Source: Nostoc sphaeroides (GTDB taxonomy: Bacteria > Cyanobacteriota > Cyanobacteriia > Cyanobacteriales > Nostocaceae). From it: a DNA stretch of 64,000 nucleotides. The position numbers and the translations under genes are program-made. The notes beneath the pieces were generated by a model, which was given only the letters and a program-made list of their open reading frames with translations, did no database searches and was not told where the DNA came from. The stretch spans positions 2,413,501-2,477,500 of the forward strand of contig NZ_CP031941.1 of the NCBI RefSeq assembly GCF_003443655.1. The letters run 5' to 3'. Shown piece after piece: positions 1-9,551 of this stretch; the stretch's first letter is position 1, and each line of letters begins with the position of its first letter.

Positions 1-413
1 AAATTCAGTTGGGAATCTTTAGCAACTTTCTGCTGGGGCGTGACCAAAAACACGGAAAGGTTAAGCAGAGCAAAGGGGGAAGATTTTCCTCTGTGCCCCT
101 CTGCTCTTTTCCTACGTTACGGGTTCCTTCCATAGACCTCTGCCCAATTAACAAGTGGTAGGGGTTTAAGTCCCCTGCTTCTATCAAGCAGCGCGAATTG
201 AATGCCTAAATCTAAATCCCCGTCACAAAACGTAATTGCGAATTGCGAACTTGTGCCGAGGTAAGTCGAGGTATTGCGAATTGCGAATTGTTTTAACCGT
301 GTCCCCGCACCCTCCTAAATAATCACCAATGGCTAATAGTTAATAACTAAAGATAAAATGGTGAAGCCTCAAAGGACAACTTTTGTCCATCGCCTAGAAC
401 TTTACCTGCCACC
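1..413. other. Intergenic region upstream of purC
   Basis: I see no convincing gene here. The stretch holds fragments of dispersed cyanobacterial intergenic sequence, including a short 'aagtggtagggg' motif that recurs near 61.2 kb and reiterated 'attgcgaattgcgaa' tracts around 236-290. The only open frame, on the - strand near the left edge, is low in complexity and has no recognisable protein character. The purC promoter should lie within it, but I cannot pin down a -35/-10 pair. Confidence 0.5.
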
Positions 414-1151
414 ATGTCTGTTAATTCCAAGTTATACGAAGGCAAAGCCAAAATTCTCTATACAACAGACGATCCGGAAGTCTTGTTGGCCGATTTTAAA
501 GACGACGCCACCGCGTTTAACGCCCAAAAACGTGGCAGTATCCAAGAGAAGGGAAAAATTAATTGTAGCATTTCCAGCCAGCTTTTTAAACAGTTGGAGG
601 CTTATGGTATAAAAACTCACTTTATCGACAGCCCTGCCCCGAATCAGATGCGGGTGAAGGCAGTAAAGATTTTACCCTTAGAAGTAGTTATCAGAAATAT
701 TGCTGCTGGCAGTTTGTGTCAGCAAACAGGGTTACCAGTGGGTACAATTCTAAAACAGCCGTTGGTAGAGTTTTATTACAAAAACGATCAGTTAGGAGAT
801 CCTTTATTGACACGCGATCGCCTGTACCTGCTAGAACTAGCGACTGCGGAACAAGTAGATGCAATTACACATCTAGCATTGCAAATCAATGAATTTCTCA
901 AGAACTTTTGGCAACGATGCGGCATTACCCTAGTAGACTTCAAACTAGAGTTTGGTTTGGACTCACACCAGCAGTTGCTCTTGGCAGACGAAATTAGCCC
1001 CGACACCTGCCGTTTATGGGATACCGCAGAAGAAGACTCAAACCGCCGGGTAATGGACAAAGACCGCTTTCGCCGGGACTTAGGAAATGTAGAAGATGCC
1101 TACCAGGAGGTTTTACAAAGAGTGCTAAAAGCAGTAGAGAGTAATAATTAA
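414..1151 (+). CDS. purC: Phosphoribosylaminoimidazole-succinocarboxamide synthase (SAICAR synthetase)
   Basis: PurC condenses CAIR with aspartate using ATP to give SAICAR, a cytosolic step of de novo purine synthesis. The 245-residue protein has the usual bacterial length. Family motifs are visible: the N-terminal YEGKAKILY nucleotide-binding strand (residues 8-16), RNIAAGSLCQ near residue 93, and the DEISPDTCRLWD substrate loop near residue 192. The ATG at 414 was chosen because it directly precedes the conserved SKLYEGKAK start; an overlapping frame beginning at 358 is a shadow. In other Nostocales purC sits just upstream of the Omp85 gene, as it does here, although purine synthesis and envelope assembly are not functionally linked. 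About 210 bp of repeat-rich DNA separates the two genes, so they are probably transcribed separately. Confidence 0.97.
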   Translation: MSVNSKLYEGKAKILYTTDDPEVLLADFKDDATAFNAQKRGSIQEKGKINCSISSQLFKQLEAYGIKTHFIDSPAPNQMRVKAVKILPLEVVIRNIAAGSLCQQTGLPVGTILKQPLVEFYYKNDQLGDPLLTRDRLYLLELATAEQVDAITHLALQINEFLKNFWQRCGITLVDFKLEFGLDSHQQLLLADEISPDTCRLWDTAEEDSNRRVMDKDRFRRDLGNVEDAYQEVLQRVLKAVESNN

Positions 1152-1221
1152 GTGGGTAAAAATCAATTAAACTCGTGTGGATTGTCCTTTGTCAGTTGTC
1201 CTTGGTTATTCACCAACGACC

Positions 1222-1295
1222 TTGTACAGACGCGATTAATCGCCATTGTACAGACGCGATTAATCGCCATTGTACAGACGCGATTAATCGCGTCT
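1222..1295. repeat. 24-bp tandem repeat, three copies, built on a dispersed palindrome
   Basis: Three head-to-tail copies of a 24-bp unit beginning ttgtacagacgcgattaatc. The last copy completes the perfect 20-bp palindrome agacgcgattaatcgcgtct. Single copies of the palindrome recur at 3928, 8180 (one mismatch) and 14164 (one mismatch), and a related 26-bp version forms a ten-copy array at 17.2 kb. It fills much of the purC-omp85 spacer. Confidence 0.9.
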
Positions 1296-1362
1296 CTGAC
1301 CAATGACTAATGACTAATGACTATTTGTGTGTGTGTGGTCGTGAAGAGGAATTATAAGTAAA

Positions 1363-3909
1363 ATGCGTTTATCTCCCATGTTGCTGGCAGCAGTAGCAAT
1401 TGCAGCCCCTTTGGGCGGTTCATTGAGTGCAAATGCAGAAACCGCCAACAGTTCAAAACAGACAACAGAAGTTTTGACAATAGAAACAAATCAGCAGCCA
1501 GAAAAGGATACTGGTCAGGTTGATAGTAAAAATTTAGAATCTCGACCTAATGCCATAAGGGTTATAGAGGCGGAGAAATCTCGCATTGTCGCAGTTTACC
1601 CTGGCAATCCAGGAGCGATGCCTGCGGTGGTCACTGAGCGCAGCCGAAGTGCGGGCGTAGATGCAGCAACCCCAAAGGTAATCGTGCCAACCTCCACAAC
1701 GCCAAAAACTGCACAAACCCCTCCAATAGATCCTAACCCTACTCAACAGCCGTCTCCCACTTTAGACATTCCACCGCCAGAAATTCAACAACCAACGCCT
1801 TCCCCAACGCCTTCCCCAACTCCAGTCCCAGAAAATGTCAACCCACCGACAACGCAACCTTTATCACCCACAACTCCAGAACCATCTACCGCTCCCGATG
1901 TTCCATTCCCAAATGGTCAACAAAGAACACCTGCTCCAAGCCCAGGTGCGACTCCCAGTCCGCAGAATGTTAACCCGCCGACAACTCCAGAAAATACTCA
2001 ACCCAACGCAGCCCCAGAAGCCAATGACCCCCGCGTATTGGTGTCGGAAGTAGTAGTTAGAGCGCAGGCTGGGCAACTACCAGCAGGACTGGAAGACCAA
2101 GTTTACAAAGTAATTCGTACCCAACCAGGACGAACCACAACCCGCAGCCAACTGCAAGAAGATATTAACGCCATCTTTGGTACTGGCTTCTTCTCCAACG
2201 TGCAAGCAGCGCCAGAAGATACCCCCTTGGGAGTGCGGGTCAGCTTTGTTGTGCAGCCTAACCCTGTTTTAAGCAAGGTAGAAGTGCAAGCCAACCCTGG
2301 CACTGGTGTTGCTTCTGTACTCCCAGCTAATACTGTAGATGAAGTATTTCGGGAGCAGTATGGCAAAATCCTCAACTTGCGTGACTTGCAGGAAGGCATC
2401 AAGCAGTTAAACAAGCGGTATCAAGACCAAGGTTACGTACTAGCTAACGTGATTGGAGCGCCCCAAGTCTCTGAAAACGGAGTTGTTACCTTGCAAGTAG
2501 CAGAAGGTGTAGTAGAAAACATTAGAGTCCGGTTCCGCAATAAAGATGGTCAGGAGACAGACGAGAAAGGACAACCAATTCGGGGACGGACACAAGATTA
2601 CATCATTACGCGAGAAGTGGAGTTAAAGCCAGGACAAGTATTCAATCGCAACACAGTGCAAAGAGACTTACAGCGCGTGTATGGACTAGGACTGTTTGAA
2701 GATGTGAATGTCTCCCTTGACCCTGGTACTGACCCCAGCAAGGTGGATGTAGTCGTGAATGTAGCTGAACGCAGTAGTGGTTCGATTGCGGCTGGGGCAG
2801 GTATTAGTTCTGCTAGCGGACTTTTTGGAACAGTAAGCTATCAACAGCAAAACCTGAACGGTAGAAACCAAAAACTGGGGGCAGAAGTACAGGTGGGAGA
2901 AAGGGAACTGCTGTTTGATGTGCGGTTTACAGACCCCTGGATTGCCGGAGATCCTTACCGGACTTCCTACACAACCAATCTTTTTCGCCGCAGTTCGATT
3001 TCGTTGATTTTTGATGGTAAAGATCAGGATATTAGGACTTTTGAACCAAACAACGTCAATAATGAAGATGCTCAGGATCGCCCCCGTATTCTCCGGCTAG
3101 GTGGTGGTGTCACCTTTACCCGTCCCCTGTCAGCTAATCCTTACAAAACTTCCGTCTGGACTGCTTCAGCAGGTATACAGTATCAACGAGTTTCTGCCCG
3201 TGATGCTGATGGCAATCTCAGACCAACAGGAGGTCTATTTAATGATGATGGAATTCCCATCGACGAAAATGGAAATCCCACCAGCAATGATCAACCAATC
3301 ACAATTCCACTGACCGAATCTCCAGGAGGGCAAGACGATTTACTACTATTGCAAGTCGGTCTACAGCGCGATCTCCGTAATAACCCATTGCAACCCACTA
3401 GCGGTTCTTATCTCCGCTTCGGGGTCGATCAATCGGTTCCCGTCGGGCTAGGCAACATCTTGCTCACCAGATTGCGGGGGAGCTACAGTCAATATTTACC
3501 TATCAAGCTGATTAGCCTCTCCAAAGGCGCACAAACCTTAGCATTTAACCTGCAAGCAGGAACTATCCTTGGTGACTTGCCTCCTTACGAAGCTTTTACC
3601 ATTGGCGGTAGCAACTCAGTCCGGGGTTATGAAGAAGGAGCATTAGCTAGTGGGCGCTCTTATGTGCAAGCATCAGTTGAGTATCGGTTTCCAGTTTTTT
3701 CAGTAGTCAGTGGCGCACTATTTTTTGATCTCGGCAGCGATTTGGGAACTAGTACTAGGGCGGCTGAAGTTTTGAACAAAAATGGTAGTGGCTACGGCTA
3801 TGGTCTCGGCGTTCGCGTCCAGTCTCCACTGGGGCCAATTCGGATTGACTACGGTATCAACGATGATGGTGATAGCCGAATTAATTTCGGTATTGGCGAA
3901 AGGTTTTAA
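1363..3909 (+). CDS. bamA: Omp85/BamA-family outer membrane assembly protein
   Basis: This is the cyanobacterial Omp85, which inserts beta-barrel proteins into the outer membrane and is related to Toc75. The 848-residue protein starts with a signal peptide ending near residue 26 (SLSANAE). A long Pro/Thr/Ser-rich linker covers about residues 110-215. POTRA repeats occupy about residues 225-480 (VSEVVVRAQ, VEVQANPG, VVENIRVRF), and a C-terminal 16-strand barrel includes the VRGYEEG signature and ends in the terminal phenylalanine ERF, as expected for an outer-membrane barrel. It heads the lpxC-fabZ-lpxA-lpxB group, so barrel assembly and lipid A synthesis are clustered. The segment around residues 85-105 looks derived from dispersed repeat DNA (see findings). 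Confidence 0.96.
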   Translation: MRLSPMLLAAVAIAAPLGGSLSANAETANSSKQTTEVLTIETNQQPEKDTGQVDSKNLESRPNAIRVIEAEKSRIVAVYPGNPGAMPAVVTERSRSAGVDAATPKVIVPTSTTPKTAQTPPIDPNPTQQPSPTLDIPPPEIQQPTPSPTPSPTPVPENVNPPTTQPLSPTTPEPSTAPDVPFPNGQQRTPAPSPGATPSPQNVNPPTTPENTQPNAAPEANDPRVLVSEVVVRAQAGQLPAGLEDQVYKVIRTQPGRTTTRSQLQEDINAIFGTGFFSNVQAAPEDTPLGVRVSFVVQPNPVLSKVEVQANPGTGVASVLPANTVDEVFREQYGKILNLRDLQEGIKQLNKRYQDQGYVLANVIGAPQVSENGVVTLQVAEGVVENIRVRFRNKDGQETDEKGQPIRGRTQDYIITREVELKPGQVFNRNTVQRDLQRVYGLGLFEDVNVSLDPGTDPSKVDVVVNVAERSSGSIAAGAGISSASGLFGTVSYQQQNLNGRNQKLGAEVQVGERELLFDVRFTDPWIAGDPYRTSYTTNLFRRSSISLIFDGKDQDIRTFEPNNVNNEDAQDRPRILRLGGGVTFTRPLSANPYKTSVWTASAGIQYQRVSARDADGNLRPTGGLFNDDGIPIDENGNPTSNDQPITIPLTESPGGQDDLLLLQVGLQRDLRNNPLQPTSGSYLRFGVDQSVPVGLGNILLTRLRGSYSQYLPIKLISLSKGAQTLAFNLQAGTILGDLPPYEAFTIGGSNSVRGYEEGALASGRSYVQASVEYRFPVFSVVSGALFFDLGSDLGTSTRAAEVLNKNGSGYGYGLGVRVQSPLGPIRIDYGINDDGDSRINFGIGERF

Positions 3910-3927
3910 TTTGTCATTAGTCAGTAG

Positions 3928-3947
3928 AGACGCGATTAATCGCGTCT
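3928..3947. repeat. Dispersed 20-bp perfect palindrome
   Basis: Perfect palindrome agacgcgattaatcgcgtct, 19 bp downstream of the omp85 stop codon. It can form a hairpin in RNA but has no downstream T-run, so I treat it as a dispersed repeat rather than a clear terminator. Near-identical copies lie at 8180-8199 and 14164-14183, and both of those also immediately follow a stop codon. Confidence 0.8.
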
Positions 3948-4136
3948 GTACATTGGTCATTAGTGAATCACAATTGGACTTTGGACAATTAACTTTTTTG
4001 GATTTGCTTGCTAAATTTGACATTTACCTCAATACTGTTCCGATAAAGGGATTAATGACATTTTCAGGGGAATATCAGGGATTTTACCAAAACAGACGAT
4101 GAACAATACTAAAGGAAATATACTGACTTTTCGGCT

Positions 4137-4985
4137 ATGCAACAGCACACTCTAGCAGCCCAAATCACCCAAGTAGGGGTGGGATTGCATAGCGGTGTGA
4201 GTACCCAGGTGCGGATACTACCAGCTGAGGCGGGAAGTGGACGCTACTTTGTGCGGGTAGATTTACCGGATTTGCCGATCATTCCAGCCCAAGTTGCGGC
4301 AGTTAGTCACACTGTTCTCTCAACTCAGTTGGGTAAGGGTGAGGTATCCGTCCGCACGGTAGAACATTTGTTGGCTGCGCTTTCGGGTATGGGTGTGGAT
4401 AATGCCCGGATTGAGATTGATGGCCCAGAAGTTCCACTTTTAGATGGTTCAGCAAGTGTATGGACAACCAACATTGCCCAAGTTGGCTTAGTATCACAAC
4501 CCGTTAACCACCAAGTTCCTAAGGCTATTACAGAACCAATATGGGTCTACGAAGGAGATGCCTTTGTATGTGCCCTCCCAGCACCAGAAACCCGCTTTAG
4601 TTACGGTATTGATTTTGACCTGCCCGCCATTGGTAATCAATGGCACAGTTGGTCACGAACCACTGAACTAGAAAAAGCTTCTGCTAGCTTTGCTGCACAA
4701 ATTGCTCCCGCCAGGACTTTTGGGTTACTGCATCAAATTGAACACTTACAAAAAACAGGGTTAATTAAAGGTGGCAGTTTGGATAATGCACTCGTTTGTG
4801 GGCCAGAAGGGTGGTTAAATCCACCATTAAGATTTGCAAATGAGCCAGTCCGTCATAAAATCTTGGATTTAGTAGGAGATTTAAGTTTACTAGGAACTTT
4901 TCCTATTGCTCATTTCTTAGCGTATAAAGCCAGCCACAATTTACACATTCAACTGGCTCAGAGAATTTTAGATTTTGGATTTTAG
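4137..4985 (+). CDS. lpxC: UDP-3-O-acyl-N-acetylglucosamine deacetylase
   Basis: LpxC is the zinc amidase that removes the acetyl group from UDP-3-O-acyl-GlcNAc, the committed step of lipid A synthesis in the cytosol. The 282-residue protein opens with the typical QQHTLAAQI and GVGLHSG motifs. The first zinc-binding histidine lies in [13 protein letters not shown] (about residue 77), and the second zinc/catalytic region is [19 protein letters not shown] near residue 243. It is slightly shorter than the approximately 305 residues of enterobacterial LpxC but complete. It is followed by fabZ after about 90 bp, the order conserved in cyanobacteria. Confidence 0.96.
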   Translation: MQQHTLAAQITQVGVGLHSGVSTQVRILPAEAGSGRYFVRVDLPDLPIIPAQVAAVSHTVLSTQLGKGEVSVRTVEHLLAALSGMGVDNARIEIDGPEVPLLDGSASVWTTNIAQVGLVSQPVNHQVPKAITEPIWVYEGDAFVCALPAPETRFSYGIDFDLPAIGNQWHSWSRTTELEKASASFAAQIAPARTFGLLHQIEHLQKTGLIKGGSLDNALVCGPEGWLNPPLRFANEPVRHKILDLVGDLSLLGTFPIAHFLAYKASHNLHIQLAQRILDFGF

Positions 4986-5077
4986 ATTTGATCTAAAGTT
5001 TACAATCTAGGATTATTAAGGCTTTCGACATACGCCTGCCTACTCAACTTTCAGATAAAAAATTAACCACACGGCCA

Positions 5078-5608
5078 ATGTCAATCCTCACTGAAGTGAA
5101 TACCATCGATACGACGACACCTACATCTACCGAATCAGAAGCTATAAATGAGACTACAATCGTATCTGAGATTAAAACAACCTTTACATCTGAAGAAATT
5201 CAGAAATTGCTACCCCACCGCTACCCATTTTTACTTGTAGACAAAATAATTGATTACGCTCCAGGTAAAAAAGCTGTTGGAGTAAAAAACGTCACTATCA
5301 ACGAACCCCATTTCCCAGGACATTTCCCAGCACGACCACTGATGCCAGGGGTACTAATTGTCGAAGCAATGGCACAAGTTGGGGGCATTGTTTTAACTCA
5401 AATGTCTTCAGTAGAAGGCGGACTGTTCGTCTTTGCTGGTATCGATAAAGTTCGTTTTCGCCGCCAGGTTGTACCGGGAGATCAACTAGTAATGACGGTG
5501 GAACTGTTATGGGTAAAACAACGTCGTTTCGGTAAGATGCAAGGTCGTGCCGAAGTTGACGGTCAACTTGCTTGTGAAGGGGAATTAATGTTTTCTCTAG
5601 TTAATTAA
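5078..5608 (+). CDS. fabZ: 3-hydroxyacyl-[acyl-carrier-protein] dehydratase FabZ
   Basis: FabZ dehydrates 3-hydroxyacyl-ACP in type II fatty acid synthesis and competes with LpxA for hydroxyacyl-ACP. The hot-dog fold core begins at about residue 40 ([17 protein letters not shown]). The catalytic histidine is in [10 protein letters not shown] and the catalytic glutamate in [12 protein letters not shown]. At 176 residues it carries an N-terminal Thr/Glu-rich extension of about 35 residues compared with E. coli FabZ; I kept the ATG at 5078 because no later in-frame ATG precedes the core. Confidence 0.96.
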   Translation: MSILTEVNTIDTTTPTSTESEAINETTIVSEIKTTFTSEEIQKLLPHRYPFLLVDKIIDYAPGKKAVGVKNVTINEPHFPGHFPARPLMPGVLIVEAMAQVGGIVLTQMSSVEGGLFVFAGIDKVRFRRQVVPGDQLVMTVELLWVKQRRFGKMQGRAEVDGQLACEGELMFSLVN

Positions 5609-5921
5609 AAGTTTGCTTTCGTGGTATTGGCATAGCCGTGAAATGCCCTTACTGAATCCTGAAAAAGGATGACAGTTGACAAAAATCCACAACAGCATCT
5701 GAATAATTTCTTGATTTTTGACGCCCTCTTTACGAGACGCACTCACGAACACACTTAACTTGCTTTGCCCGACACTTTCGTTCACTGAAATACTTATCGC
5801 TCAACAATGCCAGTCGCTTCAATGGGACGGCAGTCAGTATAACTCTCTTAACCAGGGTAACGCACTGCTTTAAAAACCCCACCCGGCGCTGGCTTATCAA
5901 GACAGTTCTGGAGATTCACCC
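5609..5921. other. fabZ-lpxA spacer without a recognisable gene
   Basis: About 310 bp. Short open frames on both strands have no protein-like composition. A weak stem, 'atcctgaaaaaggat', occurs near 5655. No clear promoter or regulatory RNA was recognised, although the length would allow lpxA to have its own promoter. Confidence 0.4.
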
Positions 5922-6740
5922 TTGAAAACGCTAATTCATCCAACTGCTGTAATTCATCCGAAATCGGAACTCCACCATACAGTGCAAGTCGGTGCCTATG
6001 CTGTGATTGGAGAGCATGTCAAAGTGGGCCCTGAAACAATAATCGGCGCTCATGCCGTGCTAGAGGGGCCTTGTGAAATTGGGGCGCAAAATCAGATTTT
6101 TACAGGTGCAGCCATCGGCATGGAACCCCAGGATCTGAAGTTTGTGGGAGAACCAACCTGGGTCAAAATTGGTGATAACAACTTAATTCGTGAGTACGTT
6201 ACTATTAACCGCGCTACTGGTGCTGGTGAAGCAACGGTAATTGGCGATGGTAACTTACTGATGGCTTATGTCCATGTGGCTCATAACTGCGTGATTGAAG
6301 ACCAGGTAGTGATTGCTAACTCTGTGGCGTTGGCGGGTCATGTGCATATAGAGTCACGCGCTAGGCTGAGTGGGGTTTTAGGTGTCCATCAATTTGTACA
6401 TATTGGTAGACAGGCAATGGTGGGAGGCATGGCACGGATTGACCGGGATGTGGCCCCATATATGCTAGTGGAGGGAAATCCAGCGCGGGTACGAACCCTC
6501 AACCTTGTCGGACTTAAACGGTCTGGTATGGATTCTACAGATTTGCTTATGCTGAAAAAAGCCTTCCGCATTCTCTACCGTTCTGATTTGCCCTTTAAGG
6601 ATGCTTTAGAACAGTTGGAATTGTTAGGGAATAGCGAACAGTTGCAGCATTTGCGCCGTTTTCTGCTACTTTCTCAGATGCCAGGAAGGCGTGGCTTGAT
6701 TCCCGGTAGGGGAAAAAAAGGCGTGAGTGATGAGTCGTGA
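5922..6740 (+). CDS. lpxA: Acyl-ACP--UDP-N-acetylglucosamine O-acyltransferase
   Basis: LpxA transfers the 3-hydroxyacyl chain from ACP to UDP-GlcNAc, the first step of lipid A synthesis. The 272-residue protein shows left-handed beta-helix hexapeptide repeats from residue 5 (HPTAVIHPKSELHHTVQVG) to about residue 190, with the catalytic-histidine segment AYVHVAHNCVIED near residue 110. A C-terminal helical domain follows (GMDSTDLLMLKKAFRILYRS). The start is a TTG at 5922, chosen because it begins MKTLIHPTAVIHP exactly where the family begins and no ATG fits. The heptamer repeat block starts right after the stop codon. Confidence 0.96.
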   Translation: MKTLIHPTAVIHPKSELHHTVQVGAYAVIGEHVKVGPETIIGAHAVLEGPCEIGAQNQIFTGAAIGMEPQDLKFVGEPTWVKIGDNNLIREYVTINRATGAGEATVIGDGNLLMAYVHVAHNCVIEDQVVIANSVALAGHVHIESRARLSGVLGVHQFVHIGRQAMVGGMARIDRDVAPYMLVEGNPARVRTLNLVGLKRSGMDSTDLLMLKKAFRILYRSDLPFKDALEQLELLGNSEQLQHLRRFLLLSQMPGRRGLIPGRGKKGVSDES

Positions 6741-6966
6741 ATTATAAGTTAGGGGTTAGGAATTATAAGTTAGGAGTTAGGAGTTAGGAGTTATGAGTTA
6801 GGAGTTATGAGTTAGGAGTTATGAGTTATGAGTTAGGAGTTGATAAATTAAATTTAACTGCTAACCCTTCACTGTATCATTCCTAACTCCTCACTTCTCA
6901 CTCCTCACTCATAACTTCTCACTCCTCACTTCTCACTCCTCACTCCTGACTCCTCACTCCTCACTA
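6741..6966. repeat. Heptamer (STRR-like) repeat tract in two opposite-strand blocks
   Basis: From 6741 to about 6840 the sequence is reiterated taggagt / tatgagt heptamers. From about 6880 to 6965 it is the complementary-type actcctc / cttctcactcc series. The two blocks are thus inverted relative to one another around a short unique A/T-rich spacer (6841-6876) and could fold into a long imperfect hairpin between lpxA and lpxB. Confidence 0.9.
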
Positions 6967-7005
6967 TTTTTTCCTAACTATTTATTTCCTAATTTTAATT
7001 ATCAA

Positions 7006-8175
7006 ATGCGGATATTTATCAGCACTGGCGAAGTGTCTGGCGATTTACAAGGGTCGCTGCTAATTACAGCGCTGAAGCGTCAAGCTGTGGCGATTGGGTT
7101 GGAATTAGAGATTGTGGCGCTAGGTGGCGAAAAAATGGTGGAGGCTGGGGCAATTCTGTTGGGAAATACCAGTAGTATTGGCTCAATGGGTATTCTAGAA
7201 GGGCTGCCTTATATTTTACCGACTCTCCAGGTGCAACGTCAGGCGATCGCTTTCTTAAAACAAAATCCACCCGACTTGGTGGTGCTGATCGATTATATGA
7301 CTCCCAATCTGGAAATTGGGACTTATATGAAACAGCAATTACCAAATGTGCCTGTGGTGTATTATATTGCTCCCCAAGAGTGGGCTTGGTCAATAAGTTT
7401 GCGAAGAACTAACCGGATTGTTGGTTTTACAGATAAGCTGTTGGCAATTTTCCCACAAGAAGCCCGTTACTTTAAGGAGAAAGGAGCAAAAGTTACTTGG
7501 GTAGGGCATCCTTTGGTTGACCGAATGCAAGATGCTCCTAGTCGCCAAGCAGCCCGTGCAACACTGGGAATTGCACCAGAACAAATTGCGATCGCACTCC
7601 TCCCCGCTTCTCGCCGCCAAGAACTAAAATATCTTTTACCAATTATTTTTCAAGCCGCTCAAACTATTCAAGCGAAATTACCTGAAGTTCATTTCTGGAT
7701 TCCCCTGTCGCTGGAAGTTTATAGACAGCCAATTGAGCAGGCTATTGAGCGTTATGGTTTACGGGCGACAATTATATCAGGTCAACAAATAGAAGTTTTT
7801 GCTGCTGCTGATTTAGCCATTAGTAAATCTGGTACCGTGAATTTAGAACTTGCCCTGTTAAATGTGCCGCAAGTTGTAGTTTACCGCTTAAGTTCTTTGA
7901 CTGCTTGGATAGCTCGTAAAATCCTCAAAGGTTCTATAACCTTCGCATCACCACCTAATTTAGTAGTGATGAAGCCGATTGTGCCAGAATTTTTACAAGA
8001 GCAAGCCACACCAGAGAATATTATCCAAACGGCGATGGAACTGCTACTCAATCCCAGTCGCAGAGAGCAAACTTTGGCGGATTATCAAGAAATGCGGCAA
8101 AGTTTAGGAGAAGTTGGGGTTTGCGATCGCGTTGCTCAAGAAATTTTGCAAATGGTGGCGGGGAATGGGGAGTAG
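7006..8175 (+). CDS. lpxB: Lipid-A-disaccharide synthase
   Basis: LpxB (GT19) joins UDP-2,3-diacylglucosamine and lipid X to form the lipid A disaccharide at the inner membrane. The 389-residue protein has the N-terminal MRIFISTGEVSGDLQGSLL motif typical of the family. Other recognisable segments are APQEWAWS near residue 122, VGHPLVDRM near residue 166, LLPASRRQEL near residue 197, and the nucleotide-sugar-binding AISKSGTVNLELAL near residue 272. It closes the lpx cluster. A copy of the dispersed palindrome (one mismatch) follows the stop codon by a few bases. Confidence 0.96.
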   Translation: MRIFISTGEVSGDLQGSLLITALKRQAVAIGLELEIVALGGEKMVEAGAILLGNTSSIGSMGILEGLPYILPTLQVQRQAIAFLKQNPPDLVVLIDYMTPNLEIGTYMKQQLPNVPVVYYIAPQEWAWSISLRRTNRIVGFTDKLLAIFPQEARYFKEKGAKVTWVGHPLVDRMQDAPSRQAARATLGIAPEQIAIALLPASRRQELKYLLPIIFQAAQTIQAKLPEVHFWIPLSLEVYRQPIEQAIERYGLRATIISGQQIEVFAAADLAISKSGTVNLELALLNVPQVVVYRLSSLTAWIARKILKGSITFASPPNLVVMKPIVPEFLQEQATPENIIQTAMELLLNPSRREQTLADYQEMRQSLGEVGVCDRVAQEILQMVAGNGE

Positions 8176-8179
8176 GGAG

Positions 8180-8199
8180 AGACGCGATTAATCCCGTCT
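8180..8199. repeat. Dispersed palindrome, one mismatch
   Basis: Copy of the agacgcgattaatc... palindrome with a single change in its right arm, starting 5 bp after the lpxB stop codon. Confidence 0.8.
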
Positions 8200-8284
8200 G
8201 TACAAAGTGGGAGTAGGGAAAATTTTGTATATTTAATACGTGATACCCAATCCCAATCTCTTTAGAGGTGTCATAGCTTATGAG

Positions 8285-9541
8285 ATGAAAAAACAAAGAG
8301 CGATCGCTGTTGACTTATTCGCCGGTGCAGGGGGTATGACTCTTGGCTTTGAACAAGCTGGCTTTGATGTCCTAGCCTCTGTGGAAATTGACCCGATCCA
8401 CTGTGCAACACATGAGTTTAACTTCCCTTATTGCTCAGTGTTATGTAAAAGTGTTGTGGATATAACTGGGGAAGAAATTAGGCATCGGTCTGAGATTGGC
8501 GATCGCGAAATTGATGTGGTAATTTGTGGCTCACCATGTCAAGGGTTTTCTCTAATTGGGAAACGGGCTATTGATGATCCCCGAAACTCTTTGGTGTTTC
8601 ACTTTCATCGGCTCGTTTTTGAGCTAAAACCAAAGTTTTTTGTCATGGAAAATGTTCGGGGGATTACAGTTGGCGAACATAAACAAATCCTCCAATCCTT
8701 AATTAGCGAGTTTAGAATTCACGGCTATAAAGTAGAAGAAAACTACCAAGTTCTCAACGCTGCACATTACGGAGTACCACAGTCTCGTGAGAGATTATTT
8801 CTCATAGGTGCAAGAGAGGATGTAGAGTTGCCGAAATATCCTCACCCAATTACTAAACAAGCATTACCAAATAATTTAAATTCTAAAAAAATATCTGATA
8901 TCCCATTGAGTCCTACAGTATTGGATGCAATTGGAGATTTACCGGAAATAGAAAAATATTCCGAGTTACTAACAAGAGATTGGGTTGTAGCAGAATACGA
9001 AAAACCTAGTAATTATGCTCTTGTACTTCGCGGTATCAAATGCCTAAATGATGATTATTCTTATAAACGAGAATATGATTTGCGAATACTTTCTTCAAGT
9101 TTAAGGACAAAACATTCTGCGGAAACTATTCAACGTTTTCAGGAAACTCAACAAGGCGAGAGAGAAAAAATTAGTCGTTTTTATAAGCTGCATCCTGCTG
9201 GTGTCTGTAATACTTTAAGAGCCGGAACAGATAAGTATAGGGGTTCTTTCACATCTCCAAGACCGATTCATCCAATTACGCCGCGCTGTATTACAGTTAG
9301 GGAAGCGGCGAGATTGCATTCTTATCCAGATTGGTTTAGATTTCATGTAACCAAATGGCATGGATTTCGACAAGTTGGTAATTCTGTACCACCGCTACTA
9401 GCAAAGGCTGTGGCGGCGGAAATTATTCGCAGTTTGAATATTTCACCTTTTAAGCCGAGTTTGCGATACAAGTTGAGGGAGGAGAAGCTATTACAATTTA
9501 ATATGTCGCAAGCGGCACAATATTATCAGCGTGACTGGTAA
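8285..9541 (+). CDS. Solitary DNA (cytosine-5-)-methyltransferase
   Basis: The enzyme transfers a methyl group from SAM to C5 of cytosine in a specific DNA site. All core motifs are in order: motif I DLFAGAGGMTLGFEQAGF near the N terminus, the catalytic PCQ of motif IV (CGSPCQGFSLIG), ENV of motif VI (FVMENVRGI), QSRERLFLIG (VIII), then a variable target-recognition region and motifs IX-X (REAARLHSYPD, RQVGNSVPPLLAKAV). I placed the start at the ATG at 8285, just before the conserved AIAVDLFAG; an upstream in-frame start at 8240 would add 15 unconserved residues. No restriction endonuclease is adjacent, so it is probably an orphan enzyme; the toxin-antitoxin pair downstream is on the other strand. 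The target cannot be read from sequence, but a role at CGATCG/HIP1 sites is possible. Confidence 0.93.
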   Translation: MKKQRAIAVDLFAGAGGMTLGFEQAGFDVLASVEIDPIHCATHEFNFPYCSVLCKSVVDITGEEIRHRSEIGDREIDVVICGSPCQGFSLIGKRAIDDPRNSLVFHFHRLVFELKPKFFVMENVRGITVGEHKQILQSLISEFRIHGYKVEENYQVLNAAHYGVPQSRERLFLIGAREDVELPKYPHPITKQALPNNLNSKKISDIPLSPTVLDAIGDLPEIEKYSELLTRDWVVAEYEKPSNYALVLRGIKCLNDDYSYKREYDLRILSSSLRTKHSAETIQRFQETQQGEREKISRFYKLHPAGVCNTLRAGTDKYRGSFTSPRPIHPITPRCITVREAARLHSYPDWFRFHVTKWHGFRQVGNSVPPLLAKAVAAEIIRSLNISPFKPSLRYKLREEKLLQFNMSQAAQYYQRDW

Positions 9542-9551
9542 AAATACACTG

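Noticed and set aside
5..187. 60-codon - strand frame at the left edge
   Set aside because: Low-complexity composition and overlaps dispersed intergenic sequence.
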